Assembly (NCBI GenBank): GCA_026400595.1
Contig: JAPLOT010000327.1
Coordinates: forward strand, 1 to 19,063
DNA from: Alphaproteobacteria bacterium
GTDB taxonomy: Bacteria > Pseudomonadota > Alphaproteobacteria > Rhizobiales > Aestuariivirgaceae
Reading direction: 5' to 3'
Length of the DNA stretch: 19,063 bases
Positions 1 through 8,473 of this stretch are shown here, piece after piece. The stretch's first letter is position 1. The number at the start of each line of letters is the position of its first letter. Below the pieces are notes generated by a model that had not been told where the DNA came from, made no database searches, and saw only the letters and a list, made by a program, of their open reading frames with translations. Position numbers and translations under genes: made by a program.

Positions 1-411
1 ACGGATGCCAGTGGCAGGATCCTTCCCTACCGGGACTGGGAGCGGCGCGTCGAATCGACGATCCGAGCTGACCCTTCCATCTTGCTGACAGGCGTAGGCG
101 GCATTCTCTATCCGCCAGGAGTGCTCTCGCCCATGGCGACAGACGAGAGCAGCTTCATGCGCCTTTGCCCATCCGCTGACGATGTCTGGTTCTATTTCAT
201 GGCGCGGCTCACCGGTGCGGCCTGCCGCAAGATCGGGCAGGGGCCGAAGGACTATTACTGGGAGCCATCGCAAGGCGTCGCCCTGAGCACCTTCAATGTG
301 GAGGGCAGCGGCAACGACGAGGCCTTTGCCCGCATGGTGGAGCGCTTTGGCAATCCCCTGCATCCGGCATTTGGGGCAGGCAAGGTGGACCCGGACGGGG
401 TTTCCGGCTAA
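1..411 (+). CDS. Probable glycosyltransferase, C-terminal part (5' end outside window)
   Basis: The reading frame is open from base 1 to the TAA at 409-411, so the gene begins before the window; about 136 residues are visible. The segment GVGGILYPPG, followed some 20 residues later by LCPSADDVWFYFMARL, resembles the C-terminal half of bacterial glycosyltransferases of capsule and surface-polysaccharide clusters, which carry a 'GG.LYPPG' and a 'C..ADD.W' block. The paired Asp in ADDVW is a plausible catalytic or metal-binding site in that family. The neighbouring methyltransferase 20 bp downstream and the many glycosyltransferases further on fit this reading. The N-terminal nucleotide-sugar-binding half cannot be seen, so donor sugar and fold class are unknown. 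Recognition is from memory of the motif pattern. Coding is clear; the function is only moderately sure. Confidence 0.6.
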   Translation, partial: TDASGRILPYRDWERRVESTIRADPSILLTGVGGILYPPGVLSPMATDESSFMRLCPSADDVWFYFMARLTGAACRKIGQGPKDYYWEPSQGVALSTFNVEGSGNDEAFARMVERFGNPLHPAFGAGKVDPDGVSG

Positions 412-431
412 GCCGGACCTTCGGGAACGGA

Positions 432-1235
432 GTGCTCAGCCAGACGATGAAGACCGTTGATCTGACCTTTGCAGGGCGCACCGTGGCGCTTCCGGACCTG
501 CCTGAGTACCGAAAATTTTATGGAAAGTTGACCTCGGGGATCTGGGAACCCCATACCTTCGAGGTCTTGGCGCGCAATCTCGATCGCGAGACCGTCTATG
601 TCGACATTGGGGCGTGGATCGGAGTGACGCCTTTCTGGGCGAGCGCCATCTGCAAGCGGGTGATCGCCTTCGAGCCTGATCCCAGGTGCTTCGAGATCCT
701 GCGCCAGCTTTCGCCCGCCTATGACAACGTCACGATCACGCAGGCGGCGCTCTCGTCAGAGGCCACAGTCACCATCCATGCTGTCGACGGCTTCGGGAGC
801 TCGGAAACCAGCATTCTCGACATTGGCGACGGGGAAAGCGTCACGGTTCCGGGGCTTGGCATGGATGAGATCATGCGCCGGGCCGGAGGTGAACAAGCTT
901 TCGTGAAGATCGACATCGAGGGCTATGAATTTGCAATGGCCGCCGAGATCGCCAAGCTGCGCAACTACAATGTCCACGGGCTGGAGCTGGCCGTTCACCC
1001 CCAGCTGCTGGAACGGAGCCTGGCGGGAAGCAGATTCTCGCGCCGGATCCGGACGGCCTGGAAGGTCTGGCGGCTGAGCCGCATCTTCGGGGACTTGTTT
1101 CCGGCGCCCCGGCTCGCCAAATACAAGAGCGTATTGAGCTATGTGGTCCGAGGCGTCCTATGGAAGGAAGAGCCCCGCGGTGCCGACTTCATCTTTGAGC
1201 GGAATCGGGCCGCAGTGGTCAAGGGAACAGAATGA
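432..1235 (+). CDS. FkbM-family SAM-dependent methyltransferase
   Basis: A 267-residue protein with the FkbM methyltransferase pattern. The SAM-binding loop VDIGAWIG is at about residues 57-64, the acidic FEPDP that contacts the SAM ribose at about 80-84, and the late motif KIDIEGYEF (D161, E163) matches the 'DvEG.E' block of the family. Members O-methylate sugars or small molecules and are common in surface-glycan clusters. The usual Asn of the loop (GANIG) is Trp here (GAWIG), a mild oddity. Two starts are possible: GTG at 432, preceded by GGAA a few bases upstream, and an in-frame ATG at 447 without a clear ribosome-binding site. The ORF ends in an ATGA overlap with the cyclase gene, so the two are probably translationally coupled. 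The acceptor is unknown; the glycan built by neighbouring enzymes is the natural guess. Confidence 0.85.
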   Translation: MLSQTMKTVDLTFAGRTVALPDLPEYRKFYGKLTSGIWEPHTFEVLARNLDRETVYVDIGAWIGVTPFWASAICKRVIAFEPDPRCFEILRQLSPAYDNVTITQAALSSEATVTIHAVDGFGSSETSILDIGDGESVTVPGLGMDEIMRRAGGEQAFVKIDIEGYEFAMAAEIAKLRNYNVHGLELAVHPQLLERSLAGSRFSRRIRTAWKVWRLSRIFGDLFPAPRLAKYKSVLSYVVRGVLWKEEPRGADFIFERNRAAVVKGTE

Positions 1236-2566
1236 CAGCAGGAAGAAACGACACGTCAGGCGTCCTGATCGACTATGTGGCAGACTGGTTGATGCAGAAG
1301 GCGCTCAGCGGTTCGGATGTCGAGGATATCTTCAGTGGCTTTTGCGAGAGACTTGCGGCGGCCGGCTTGCCGCTGGCGCGCGTCCATCTCTCTTTCTCGA
1401 TGCTGCATCCGCTGTACCGCGCCGCCAGTTTCACCTGGCGCCGCGGCGTCGGCTCAAAGGGCGAAAAACACCGGCATGTGCAGCCCAACATGACGGACCT
1501 GTTTCTCAAGAGCCCCTATTACTATCTTCTCTCCAACAACCTCAATCACATGCGGCGCCGGATCGATGGCGATGCGCCGGCAGACTTTCCGATTCTGGAT
1601 GATCTCCGGAAGGAGGGCCTGACCGACTATCTCGCCATTGTTCACAGGTTCGATGCGAATTCGCTGCAGGGCATGATGGGCTCCTGGTCGACGGATCGTC
1701 CGGAGGGTTTCAGCGAAGGCGCCATCGCGGGTCTGCTGAAACTGCAGAGCCAGCTGGCGGTAACGATCAAGATGTCGGTGCTGAGCCGACTGGCCGACAA
1801 CGTCCTCACAACCTATCTCGGCAATGAGGCCGGCCGCCGCGTTCTGAGCGGACAGATCAAGCGCGGCGACGCAGAAACCATTCGTGCGGCACTGGTGATG
1901 GTCGACATGCGCAATTCCTCAAACGTGGCGGACGTCCATGGGCGACAGGTCTTCATCGATACGCTGAACGAGTTCTATGACGCGATCGCGGCCCCCTTCA
2001 ATCGCCATGGCGGCCAGATTCTCAGCTTCATGGGCGATGGCTTCCTTGCCATCTATCCCTGCGAGGAACGGAGCAAGCAGCAGTCGCAGCTGGCCGCACG
2101 TGCGGCCTTGTCGGCGGCACGGGCCGGATTGGCCCGCATGGCCGACCTCAATCATGACCGGGTGGCCAAGGGATTGTGGGAAATCGACTTTGGCGTTGGG
2201 CTGCACGTCGGCAACGTGATCTTCGGCAATGTCGGACTCGTCGACCGGTTGACCTTCTCGACATTTGGCGCAGCGGTGAACGAGGTGCAGCGGCTGGAAT
2301 CCCTGACCAAGAGCCACCCGTCCAAAGTCATTGCCAGCGATGCCTTTGTTGGCTATTGCGGCGGCAAGTGGACCTTGCTGGGAACCGAGAAGTTGCGCGG
2401 GTTCGAGCAGGCCGTGAAGATCTTCGCGCCGGAAACGGCCCGGGCGAAGGGCAGGGGGCTGGAGTTGCCCCAAGGACAGGAAGAGGCTGGAATGTCCGAC
2501 GCCGAACATCTGATGATGCTTCATCGGCAGGCTGGCCAGGCGGCTCAGAAGTCCGCCGTCCGCTGA
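1232..2566 (+). CDS. Class III adenylate/guanylate cyclase with N-terminal regulatory region
   Basis: A 444-residue cytosolic protein without obvious membrane segments. Residues of about 1-195 form a putative sensory region of the type found in front of many rhizobial class III cyclases. The catalytic domain spans about 215-400. Metal-binding Asp residues are D225 (VMVDMR) and D269 (FMGDGFLAIY). The transition-state pair is N350/R354 (AAVNEVQRLES), with the expected three residues between them. The enzyme should therefore convert a purine NTP to the 3',5'-cyclic nucleotide. Two substrate-selecting positions are unusual: where most relatives have Lys three or four residues before the second Asp (LKFMGD) this protein has Ser (LSFMGD), and where Asp/Thr normally precedes the 'IG' it has Ser (FSTFG). 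The base specificity is therefore uncertain. It begins in an ATGA overlap with the methyltransferase gene and is followed at once by the lyase. A possible receptor lies at 16344-16814. Confidence 0.93.
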   Translation: MTAGRNDTSGVLIDYVADWLMQKALSGSDVEDIFSGFCERLAAAGLPLARVHLSFSMLHPLYRAASFTWRRGVGSKGEKHRHVQPNMTDLFLKSPYYYLLSNNLNHMRRRIDGDAPADFPILDDLRKEGLTDYLAIVHRFDANSLQGMMGSWSTDRPEGFSEGAIAGLLKLQSQLAVTIKMSVLSRLADNVLTTYLGNEAGRRVLSGQIKRGDAETIRAALVMVDMRNSSNVADVHGRQVFIDTLNEFYDAIAAPFNRHGGQILSFMGDGFLAIYPCEERSKQQSQLAARAALSAARAGLARMADLNHDRVAKGLWEIDFGVGLHVGNVIFGNVGLVDRLTFSTFGAAVNEVQRLESLTKSHPSKVIASDAFVGYCGGKWTLLGTEKLRGFEQAVKIFAPETARAKGRGLELPQGQEEAGMSDAEHLMMLHRQAGQAAQKSAVR

Positions 2567-2571
2567 GGTTC

Positions 2572-3516
2572 TTGCAACATGCGTCCCCGGATACGGCCCT
2601 GACCATCGTGACCCGTGCAGCAGCGGATCTGAGGTTCGAGGACCTGCTGGTCGATGGTTTCGACGGCGAGGATTTTTCTCCTGCCGGCGGGCTCTACTAC
2701 AAGCAGACCTTCGAACAGAGTGCTGGCTCTGTCGAGTTCCAGAGGGACGTCTCGCTCGACGGGCGTGGCGCGCTCAAGCTCTCGGTGAAGCCCTTGGGCG
2801 GCGTCGGCAAGCGCACCGACATCAGCGAGCGGGCCGAGATCTGGGAAAGGCCACAGCTGCGCGTGCCCTATGACAGAGGCATCTGGTATGGCTTTGCGGT
2901 GAAGTTCGCCGATCCGGTTCCGCAGGACGACCACCGCTATCTGATTGCCCAATGGAAGCGCGAAATCGACCCGGGTCACCCGCTTGACTTCAGCCCCTTC
3001 CTCGCCCTGCGGCTGAACAAGGGTAAGCTCTTCGCCACTGTGGAGACCAACTACCACCCGCCCATCCCGCATACCGGCGCGGTAGCTGGCGTCGACGCTG
3101 GCGGCGTGCCGGTTAAGTTGCGGCCGGAAACCAACCAGATGCGCGCTCTGATCGCGACGCCGGCCAACTGGACGCCTGCCGACAGCGAGCTGTTTCATAC
3201 CAGTTCGGACAAGCTCACGGTCATCGACCGTGGCACGCCGATGCCGGATCCCCGTTCGGGCTGGATTGATTTTGTCGTCTACACCAAGCCTGGACCGGAC
3301 GGCTCGGGCCATGTCGAGATCTTCGCCAATGGAAAGTGGATCGTCACCGTGAAGGGGCATATCGGCCATAACGACGACGGTCTGGGGCAGAATCAGTATT
3401 TCAAGTTCGGACCCTATCGGGCCGGCCACAGCAACGTGTGGACGCTCTACTACGATGATTTCCGGCGCTCACCCCGCTGCGCCGACGTGCTGCGCGGGAT
3501 GGCCTGCCCTTTCTGA
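2572..3516 (+). CDS. Heparin-lyase-I-like polysaccharide lyase
   Basis: About 300-314 residues resembling the Polysacc_lyase (PF14099, heparin lyase I-like) jelly-roll family. Visible blocks are RAEIWERPQLRVPYDRG, IWYGFAVKFADP, YLIAQWKREI, SPFLALRLNKGKL, an 'IFANGKWIVTVKGHIGHND' strand pair, and the C-terminal YFKFGPYRAG. Such enzymes cleave acidic polysaccharides by beta-elimination next to a uronic acid. The start is uncertain: TTG 2572 has GAGG only 3 bp away and GTG 2608 has no clear ribosome-binding site. The frame stays open far upstream inside the cyclase gene, but that stretch reads as nonsense in protein terms. No signal peptide is visible from either start, so the enzyme may be cytoplasmic, acting on imported fragments, or secreted unusually. 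It sits 5 bp behind the cyclase and shares its operon. The substrate is inferred only from context. Confidence 0.8.
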   Translation: MQHASPDTALTIVTRAAADLRFEDLLVDGFDGEDFSPAGGLYYKQTFEQSAGSVEFQRDVSLDGRGALKLSVKPLGGVGKRTDISERAEIWERPQLRVPYDRGIWYGFAVKFADPVPQDDHRYLIAQWKREIDPGHPLDFSPFLALRLNKGKLFATVETNYHPPIPHTGAVAGVDAGGVPVKLRPETNQMRALIATPANWTPADSELFHTSSDKLTVIDRGTPMPDPRSGWIDFVVYTKPGPDGSGHVEIFANGKWIVTVKGHIGHNDDGLGQNQYFKFGPYRAGHSNVWTLYYDDFRRSPRCADVLRGMACPF

Positions 3517-3678
3517 GTCATTATGCCTTCATTAGATTGTGTTTTCGCTAGCCCGTCCATTGCCGGAGGAGATCGGGCAGGGGGTGTGAACAGGAATGTG
3601 GTGCCCGTATGTTTTCCCGATTGACAAAGTGACAGGAGAACACCGACGATCCCCCGAACGTCACCTTGATGGGAAAGC
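3517..3678. other. 162-bp intergenic region before the ABC importer operon
   Basis: This is the largest gap in the first 13 kb and the natural place for the importer operon's promoter. It holds a TTGACA hexamer at 3621-3626 and a weak GCCCG/CGGGC inverted repeat (3551-3555 and 3575-3579) with a 19-nt loop and no U-tract, too poor to be called a terminator. No convincing CRP-like palindrome or small gene was found. Confidence 0.5.
3621..3650 (+). promoter_or_regulatory. Candidate sigma-70-type promoter of the ABC importer operon
   Basis: A perfect TTGACA at 3621-3626 is followed after 18 bp by GACGAT (3645-3650), which shares three positions with TATAAT. It ends 28 bp before the ATG of the ATPase gene. 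The -35 is good and the -10 poor, as is often seen in alphaproteobacteria. This is inference from sequence only. Confidence 0.35.
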
Positions 3679-5577
3679 ATGAAACCTGTGAACGACCTTC
3701 TGCGGATCGAGGGCCTTGGTGTTGGCATCACCTTGCAGTCCGGACAACTTGAGGCTGTAAAAAGTGCCTCGCTGCGCGTTCTTCCCGGAAAGGTTACGGC
3801 CCTCGTGGGCGAATCCGGGTCTGGAAAGTCGGTGATTGCCCAGACCATTCTGGGAATTCTGCCGCCGGTCGCCAAGGTTACCGCGGGACGGATCCTCTTC
3901 AACGATCCAGAAAAGCCGGGCAGCAGCATCGACTTGTGCCAACTCGACCGCGACAGCGAAGCCTACCGGGCGCTGCGCGGTCAGCGCATCTCGATGATCT
4001 TTCAGGAGCCGATGACTGCGCTTTCGCCGCTGCATACGGTTGGCAACCAGATCCAGGAAGCCCTGACCATTCATACCAGCCTGCCGGAGGCGGAGGCGCG
4101 GCGGCGGACTGAGGAGATGCTAGATCTCGTCGGCTTTCCCGATCCCAAGCGCGCCTATGGCATGTATCCTTTCGAATTGTCCGGCGGCTTGCGGCAGCGG
4201 GCGGTGATCGCCATGGCGCTGATCTGCCGCCCGGCGCTGGTGGTGGCCGACGAACCCACCACTGCCCTGGACGTGACGATCCAGGCGCAGATCCTGCAAC
4301 TGCTGCGCGAGTTGCAGTCGAAGCTCAACATGGCCATCCTGCTGATCACCCATGATCTGGGCATCGTCGCCAATGTGGCTGACGAGGTGGTGATCATCTA
4401 TCACGGCGAAATCATGGAGGCGGGGACTGTCTCCGACATCTTCCGCAATCCCCAGCACCCCTATCTCAAGGGCTTGCTGCGGGCCGTGCCGCATTTCGAC
4501 ATGGCGCCCGGCGAGCGCCTGAAATCGCTTCGCGACGTGCAGGTGGATACCTCGAAGCTGAAGCAGGCCGAAACCCGTGCGGCAGGGAAACGCGGTTCGA
4601 TCCTGCTCTCCGCCAAGGGGCTGACCAAGTCGTTCTCCACGCGAAAGTCCGGCTGGTTTGCAAAGCAGGAAAGCACTGCGCGCAAGGCGCTGGACGACGT
4701 GAGCCTCGAGATCCGCCGCGGCGAATGCCTGGGTCTGGTCGGCGAAAGCGGCTGCGGCAAGACGACACTGAGCAAGGTCATCATGCGCGCGGTAAGGCCC
4801 GATGCCGGTGCCGTGACATATGACGACGGCAATGGGCCGATCGATGTGCTGGCCGCCGAGGGTGACGACCTGCAGACGCTTCGCACCAAGATCCAGATGG
4901 TATTCCAGGACCCGTTCTCGTCGCTGTCGCCGCGCATGACGGTTCAGAACATTCTTTCCGAGCCATTGGAGATCCATAATCGCGGCGACGCCAAGTCAAG
5001 GATTGAACAGGTCAAGACCTTGATGGAAGTGGTCGGTCTCGATCCGCGCTTCCTGAGCCGCTATCCTCACAGCTTTTCCGGTGGCCAGCGCCAGCGTGTC
5101 GGCATTGCCCGTGCCTTGGCACTGGGGCCCGATCTCCTCATTTGCGACGAACCGGTCTCGGCGCTCGACGTTTCGGTTCAGGCCCAGATCCTGAACCTGC
5201 TGAAGGACCTCCAGGCCCAGCTTGGCCTCACGTATCTCTTCATTTCCCACAATCTGGCCGTGGTCGACTACATGGCCGACCGGATCGCCGTGATGTGCCG
5301 CGGCAGGATCGTGGAGATTGCGCCGCGCGAGGTGCTGTTCAAGTCGCCAATACATCCCTATACGCGTGCCCTGCTGGCGGCAGTGCCATTCCCGGATCTC
5401 GACCGCCCGCTCGACTATACCACGCTGCAGCTCGGTACGGCGTCTGATACTGGCACCTGGCCATCTTTCTTCCAGGAGGCGGACAACAAGGCGCCGCTGG
5501 TGGCGGCGCATTGCGGTGAAGATCATTTCGTACTGGCTCAGGCTTCAGCCAAGGTGCAGGAGTTGCGCGCATGGTAA
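3679..5577 (+). CDS. Oligopeptide/oligosaccharide ABC importer, fused double ATP-binding protein (DppD-DppF type)
   Basis: A 632-residue cytoplasmic ATPase with two complete nucleotide-binding domains in one chain, as in GsiA/YejF-like proteins. Domain 1: Walker A GESGSGKS (44-51), signature LSGGLRQR (from 167), Walker B ending D191/E192. Domain 2: Walker A GESGCGKT (355-362), signature FSGGQRQR (from 466), Walker B ending D490/E491. Both carry the oligopeptide-type C-terminal element (NPQHPYLKGLL and SPIHPYTRALL). All catalytic residues look intact, so it should power the two permeases encoded downstream. The ATG is preceded by a GGGAAA-type ribosome-binding site. Its stop overlaps the ATG of the binding-protein gene by 7 bp. 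Opp/Dpp-type systems move peptides, nickel or sugars; the polysaccharide context favours glycan fragments, but sequence alone cannot decide. Confidence 0.96.
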   Translation: MKPVNDLLRIEGLGVGITLQSGQLEAVKSASLRVLPGKVTALVGESGSGKSVIAQTILGILPPVAKVTAGRILFNDPEKPGSSIDLCQLDRDSEAYRALRGQRISMIFQEPMTALSPLHTVGNQIQEALTIHTSLPEAEARRRTEEMLDLVGFPDPKRAYGMYPFELSGGLRQRAVIAMALICRPALVVADEPTTALDVTIQAQILQLLRELQSKLNMAILLITHDLGIVANVADEVVIIYHGEIMEAGTVSDIFRNPQHPYLKGLLRAVPHFDMAPGERLKSLRDVQVDTSKLKQAETRAAGKRGSILLSAKGLTKSFSTRKSGWFAKQESTARKALDDVSLEIRRGECLGLVGESGCGKTTLSKVIMRAVRPDAGAVTYDDGNGPIDVLAAEGDDLQTLRTKIQMVFQDPFSSLSPRMTVQNILSEPLEIHNRGDAKSRIEQVKTLMEVVGLDPRFLSRYPHSFSGGQRQRVGIARALALGPDLLICDEPVSALDVSVQAQILNLLKDLQAQLGLTYLFISHNLAVVDYMADRIAVMCRGRIVEIAPREVLFKSPIHPYTRALLAAVPFPDLDRPLDYTTLQLGTASDTGTWPSFFQEADNKAPLVAAHCGEDHFVLAQASAKVQELRAW

Positions 5578-7472
5578 CGCGCCGGACCACTCTCGGACTG
5601 CTCGCATCCGTCGCGTTGGCGCGGCCCTTGCGCGCCGACGACCTCGAACCGCCATACCTCCGTGAGCGGCTGTCGACCGGCGAACTTCCGCCGCTGGCCG
5701 AACGCCTGCCCAAAGTGCCGCGCGTCATCAATCTCGAAGCCATGGGCCGGCTTCCGGGGAGGCATGGCGGCGACATCCGCACGCTCATCGGCGGGCAGAG
5801 GGATATCCGCCTGATGACGCTGTACGGCTATTCGCGTCTTGTAGGCTACGACGAGAAGCTTGTCCTGCAGCCCGACATCCTGGAGCGCTATGACAATGTC
5901 GAGGACAGGATTTTCACCTTCAAGATCCGCGAGGGACACAAGTGGTCGGACGGCTCGACCTTCACCGCAGAGGATTTCCGCTATGCCTGGGAAGATATCC
6001 AGCTCAACGAGGACCTCTCGCCCGGTGGACTCTCCACATATCTTCTGTCCAACGGCAAGCCGCCCGTCTTCGAGATCATCGATCCGCTGACCGTCCGCTA
6101 CAGCTGGGAATCGCCCAATCCCGATTTCCTGCCGCGCATCGCAGCGGCGCAGCCTCTGAACATGGCGATGCCAGCCGCCTATCTCAAGCAGTTTCACAAG
6201 AAGTACCAGACGGAGGAGAAGCTCGCCGAACTGGTGAAGAAAAACAAAGTGAAGAAATGGACCGTGCTGCATACGCGCATGTCCCGGACCTATCGGCCGG
6301 AGAACCCCGATCTTCCCACGCTTGATCCGTGGCGCAACACGACCGCGCCGCCGGCCGAGCAGTTCATTTTCGAGCGCAACCCGTATTTTCATCGCGTCGA
6401 TGAGGCAGGGCGCCAGCTTCCCTATGTCGACCGCTTCATTCTCAATAGCAGCACGTCGTCGATCATTCCGGCCAAAACCGGTGCGGGAGAATCCGATCTG
6501 CAGGCAAATGCCATCGACTTCACCGATTATGCCTTCCTGAAGGAATCCGAGCAGCGCTATCCGGTGAAGGTCACGCTTTGGAAGAAGACTCAGGCTTCGC
6601 GCCTCGCCCTGCTTCCCAACCTCAATTACAAGGATCCGGCATGGCAGACGCTGTTCCGCGATCCGCGGGTGCGTCGTGCCCTGTCGCTTGCCATCGACCG
6701 CCACGAGATCAATGAAGCACTGTTCTTCGGTCTCGGCACCGAAAGTTCCGACACGCTCATGCCGGAGAGCCCGCTGTTCAAGCCCGAGTTTGCAAAGGCG
6801 TGGATCGAGCATGATCCGGAACAGGCCAATGCGTTGCTGGATGCGGCTGGATTGTCAGCGCGTGACAGCGACGGGATCAGGCTGCTGCCCGATGGCCGTC
6901 GGGCCGAAATCATCATCGAGACCGCCGGCGAAAGCACGCTCGAGACCGATGTGCTCGAACTTGTCACCGACTATTGGGAGAAGGTGGGACTCAAGCTCTT
7001 CGTCCGCACGTCGCAGCGCGACATCTTCCGCAGTCGCGCCATCGGCGGCGAAATCATGATGGCCATCTGGTCAGGCATGGACAATGGCATTGCAACCGGC
7101 GACATGAACCCGGCGCAACTGGCGCCGACATCGGATGACCAGCTGCAATGGCCGGTGTGGGGCCTCCACAATCAATCGCATGGGGAAATGGGTGCTGCGC
7201 CCGATATCACCGAGGTGAACGCGCTGCTGGAGCTCTACAAGGCCTGGCGCATGACCACTTCGATGCAGGCGCGCAACGACATCTGGTCCAAGATGCTGAC
7301 CATTTATGCAGATCAGGTCTTTTCCATCGGACTGCTCAACGCGACGCTTCAGCCCGTGCTGCGCAGCAGCAGGCTGGTCAACATGCCCGATACGGGGCTC
7401 TACGGTTTCGAGCCGACCAGCTATTTCGGGGTGTATATGCCCGACACCTTCTGGCTGAAAAAGGACGCCTGA
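5571..7472 (+). CDS. ABC importer extracellular solute-binding protein, family 5 (SBP_bac_5)
   Basis: A 633-residue periplasmic binding protein of the Opp/Dpp family 5, of the large size class. The N-terminus MVTRRTTLGLLASVALA carries a twin-arginine pair followed by a short hydrophobic core, with likely cleavage after RPLRA (residue 22), so export by the Tat route is probable. Family blocks include FTFKIREGHKWSDGSTFTAE (about 117-136, the signature of family 5), the SPGGLSTYLL region, and RVRRALSLAIDRHEIN (about 366-381). It would capture the ligand and deliver it to the permeases. The ATG at 5571 has AGGAG at 5558-5562 with 8-nt spacing and overlaps the ATPase gene by 7 bp. The ligand is unknown: peptides are the family default, oligosaccharides the contextual inference. 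Confidence 0.95.
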   Translation: MVTRRTTLGLLASVALARPLRADDLEPPYLRERLSTGELPPLAERLPKVPRVINLEAMGRLPGRHGGDIRTLIGGQRDIRLMTLYGYSRLVGYDEKLVLQPDILERYDNVEDRIFTFKIREGHKWSDGSTFTAEDFRYAWEDIQLNEDLSPGGLSTYLLSNGKPPVFEIIDPLTVRYSWESPNPDFLPRIAAAQPLNMAMPAAYLKQFHKKYQTEEKLAELVKKNKVKKWTVLHTRMSRTYRPENPDLPTLDPWRNTTAPPAEQFIFERNPYFHRVDEAGRQLPYVDRFILNSSTSSIIPAKTGAGESDLQANAIDFTDYAFLKESEQRYPVKVTLWKKTQASRLALLPNLNYKDPAWQTLFRDPRVRRALSLAIDRHEINEALFFGLGTESSDTLMPESPLFKPEFAKAWIEHDPEQANALLDAAGLSARDSDGIRLLPDGRRAEIIIETAGESTLETDVLELVTDYWEKVGLKLFVRTSQRDIFRSRAIGGEIMMAIWSGMDNGIATGDMNPAQLAPTSDDQLQWPVWGLHNQSHGEMGAAPDITEVNALLELYKAWRMTTSMQARNDIWSKMLTIYADQVFSIGLLNATLQPVLRSSRLVNMPDTGLYGFEPTSYFGVYMPDTFWLKKDA

Positions 7473-7474
7473 CA

Positions 7475-8473
7475 GTGCTGAAATACATTCTGTGGCGCAT
7501 TGCGGTGATGATCCCGACACTGCTGATCATTTCCGCCTTGATCTTCACCATCATCGAACTGCCGCCGGGCGACTACTTCGAGAGTTACATTGCCGAGCTC
7601 AAGGCCCAGGGCGAGAATGTCAATACCGAGCAGATCGATGCGCTTCGGGCCCAATACGGATTCGACCAGCCGGTCGTGATCAGGTACTTCGACTGGGTCT
7701 GGGGCATGCTGCACGGCGACTTCGGATACTCCTTCGAATATCAGCTGCCGGTGAATGAAGTCGTGGGCGACCGGCTCTGGCTGACCATGCTGGTCTCCTT
7801 CGTGACCATCGTCTTCACATGGCTGATTGCCTTTCCGATCGGCATATACTCGGCAACCCATCAATACAGCTGGGGCGACTATGGCCTGACTTTCCTGGGA
7901 TTGCTGGGGCTTGCGATCCCGAACTTCATGCTGGCACTCATCCTCATGTATTTCGCCAACATCTGGTTTGGCACGTCGATCGGCGGGCTGATGGACCGCG
8001 AATTCCTGGCGGAGCCCATGAGCTGGGCCAAGGCGAAGTCGATCATGAGTCACCTGTGGATTCCGGTGGTGATCGTGGGAACCGCTGGCACAGCCGGCAT
8101 GATCCGCCGCCTGCGCGCCAATCTGCTGGATGAGCTTCGCAAGCAGTATGTCACGACGGCAAAGGCGAAGGGCGTGCCGCCCATGCGTGCCCTCGTGAAG
8201 TATCCTCTGCGCATGTCGCTGAACTTCTTCATCGCCGACATCGGTTCGATCCTGCCCGCCATCATTTCGGGCGCGGAGATCACCGCCATCGTGCTGTCGC
8301 TGGAAACCACCGGACCCATGCTGATCCGCGCCCTGCAAAGCCAGGACATGTACCTTGCCGGTTCGTTCCTGATGTTCCTCGCCTTCCTCACCGTCATCGG
8401 CGTCCTGATCTCGGATCTGGCGCTGGCGGCACTTGATCCGCGCATCCGGCTTCAGGGTACGAGCACAAAATGA
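7475..8473 (+). CDS. ABC importer inner-membrane permease 1 (DppB type)
   Basis: A 332-residue membrane protein starting at GTG 7475, 2 bp after the binding-protein stop, with AAGGA at 7461-7465 nine bases upstream. The first helix (YILWRIAVMIPTLLIISAL) and the following block with YGFDQPVVIRYFDWVWGMLHGD and FGYSFEY are typical of DppB/OppB. The cytoplasmic EAA loop that docks on the ATPase reads YVTTAKAKGVPPMRALVKYP. About six transmembrane helices are visible. The open frame extends upstream into the binding-protein gene, but that part is a shadow. With the next permease it forms the channel. It ends in an ATGA overlap with that gene. Confidence 0.95.
   Translation: MLKYILWRIAVMIPTLLIISALIFTIIELPPGDYFESYIAELKAQGENVNTEQIDALRAQYGFDQPVVIRYFDWVWGMLHGDFGYSFEYQLPVNEVVGDRLWLTMLVSFVTIVFTWLIAFPIGIYSATHQYSWGDYGLTFLGLLGLAIPNFMLALILMYFANIWFGTSIGGLMDREFLAEPMSWAKAKSIMSHLWIPVVIVGTAGTAGMIRRLRANLLDELRKQYVTTAKAKGVPPMRALVKYPLRMSLNFFIADIGSILPAIISGAEITAIVLSLETTGPMLIRALQSQDMYLAGSFLMFLAFLTVIGVLISDLALAALDPRIRLQGTSTK

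Noticed and set aside
2176..2571. Upstream extension of the lyase frame inside the cyclase gene
   Set aside because: The translated stretch is Arg/Trp-rich and unlike any protein domain, as expected for an out-of-frame shadow of the GC-rich cyclase gene; lyase-like sequence begins only after about 2620.
3585..3600. Possible CRP-type site upstream of the importer operon
   Set aside because: A TGTGA half-site at 3585-3589 exists, but the expected TCACA partner position reads ATGTG, so there is no palindrome.
7148..7474. N-terminal extension of permease 1 into the binding-protein gene
   Set aside because: The added residues are not membrane-like and overlap a well-supported gene; GTG 7475 has AAGGA at good spacing and matches the usual DppB start.
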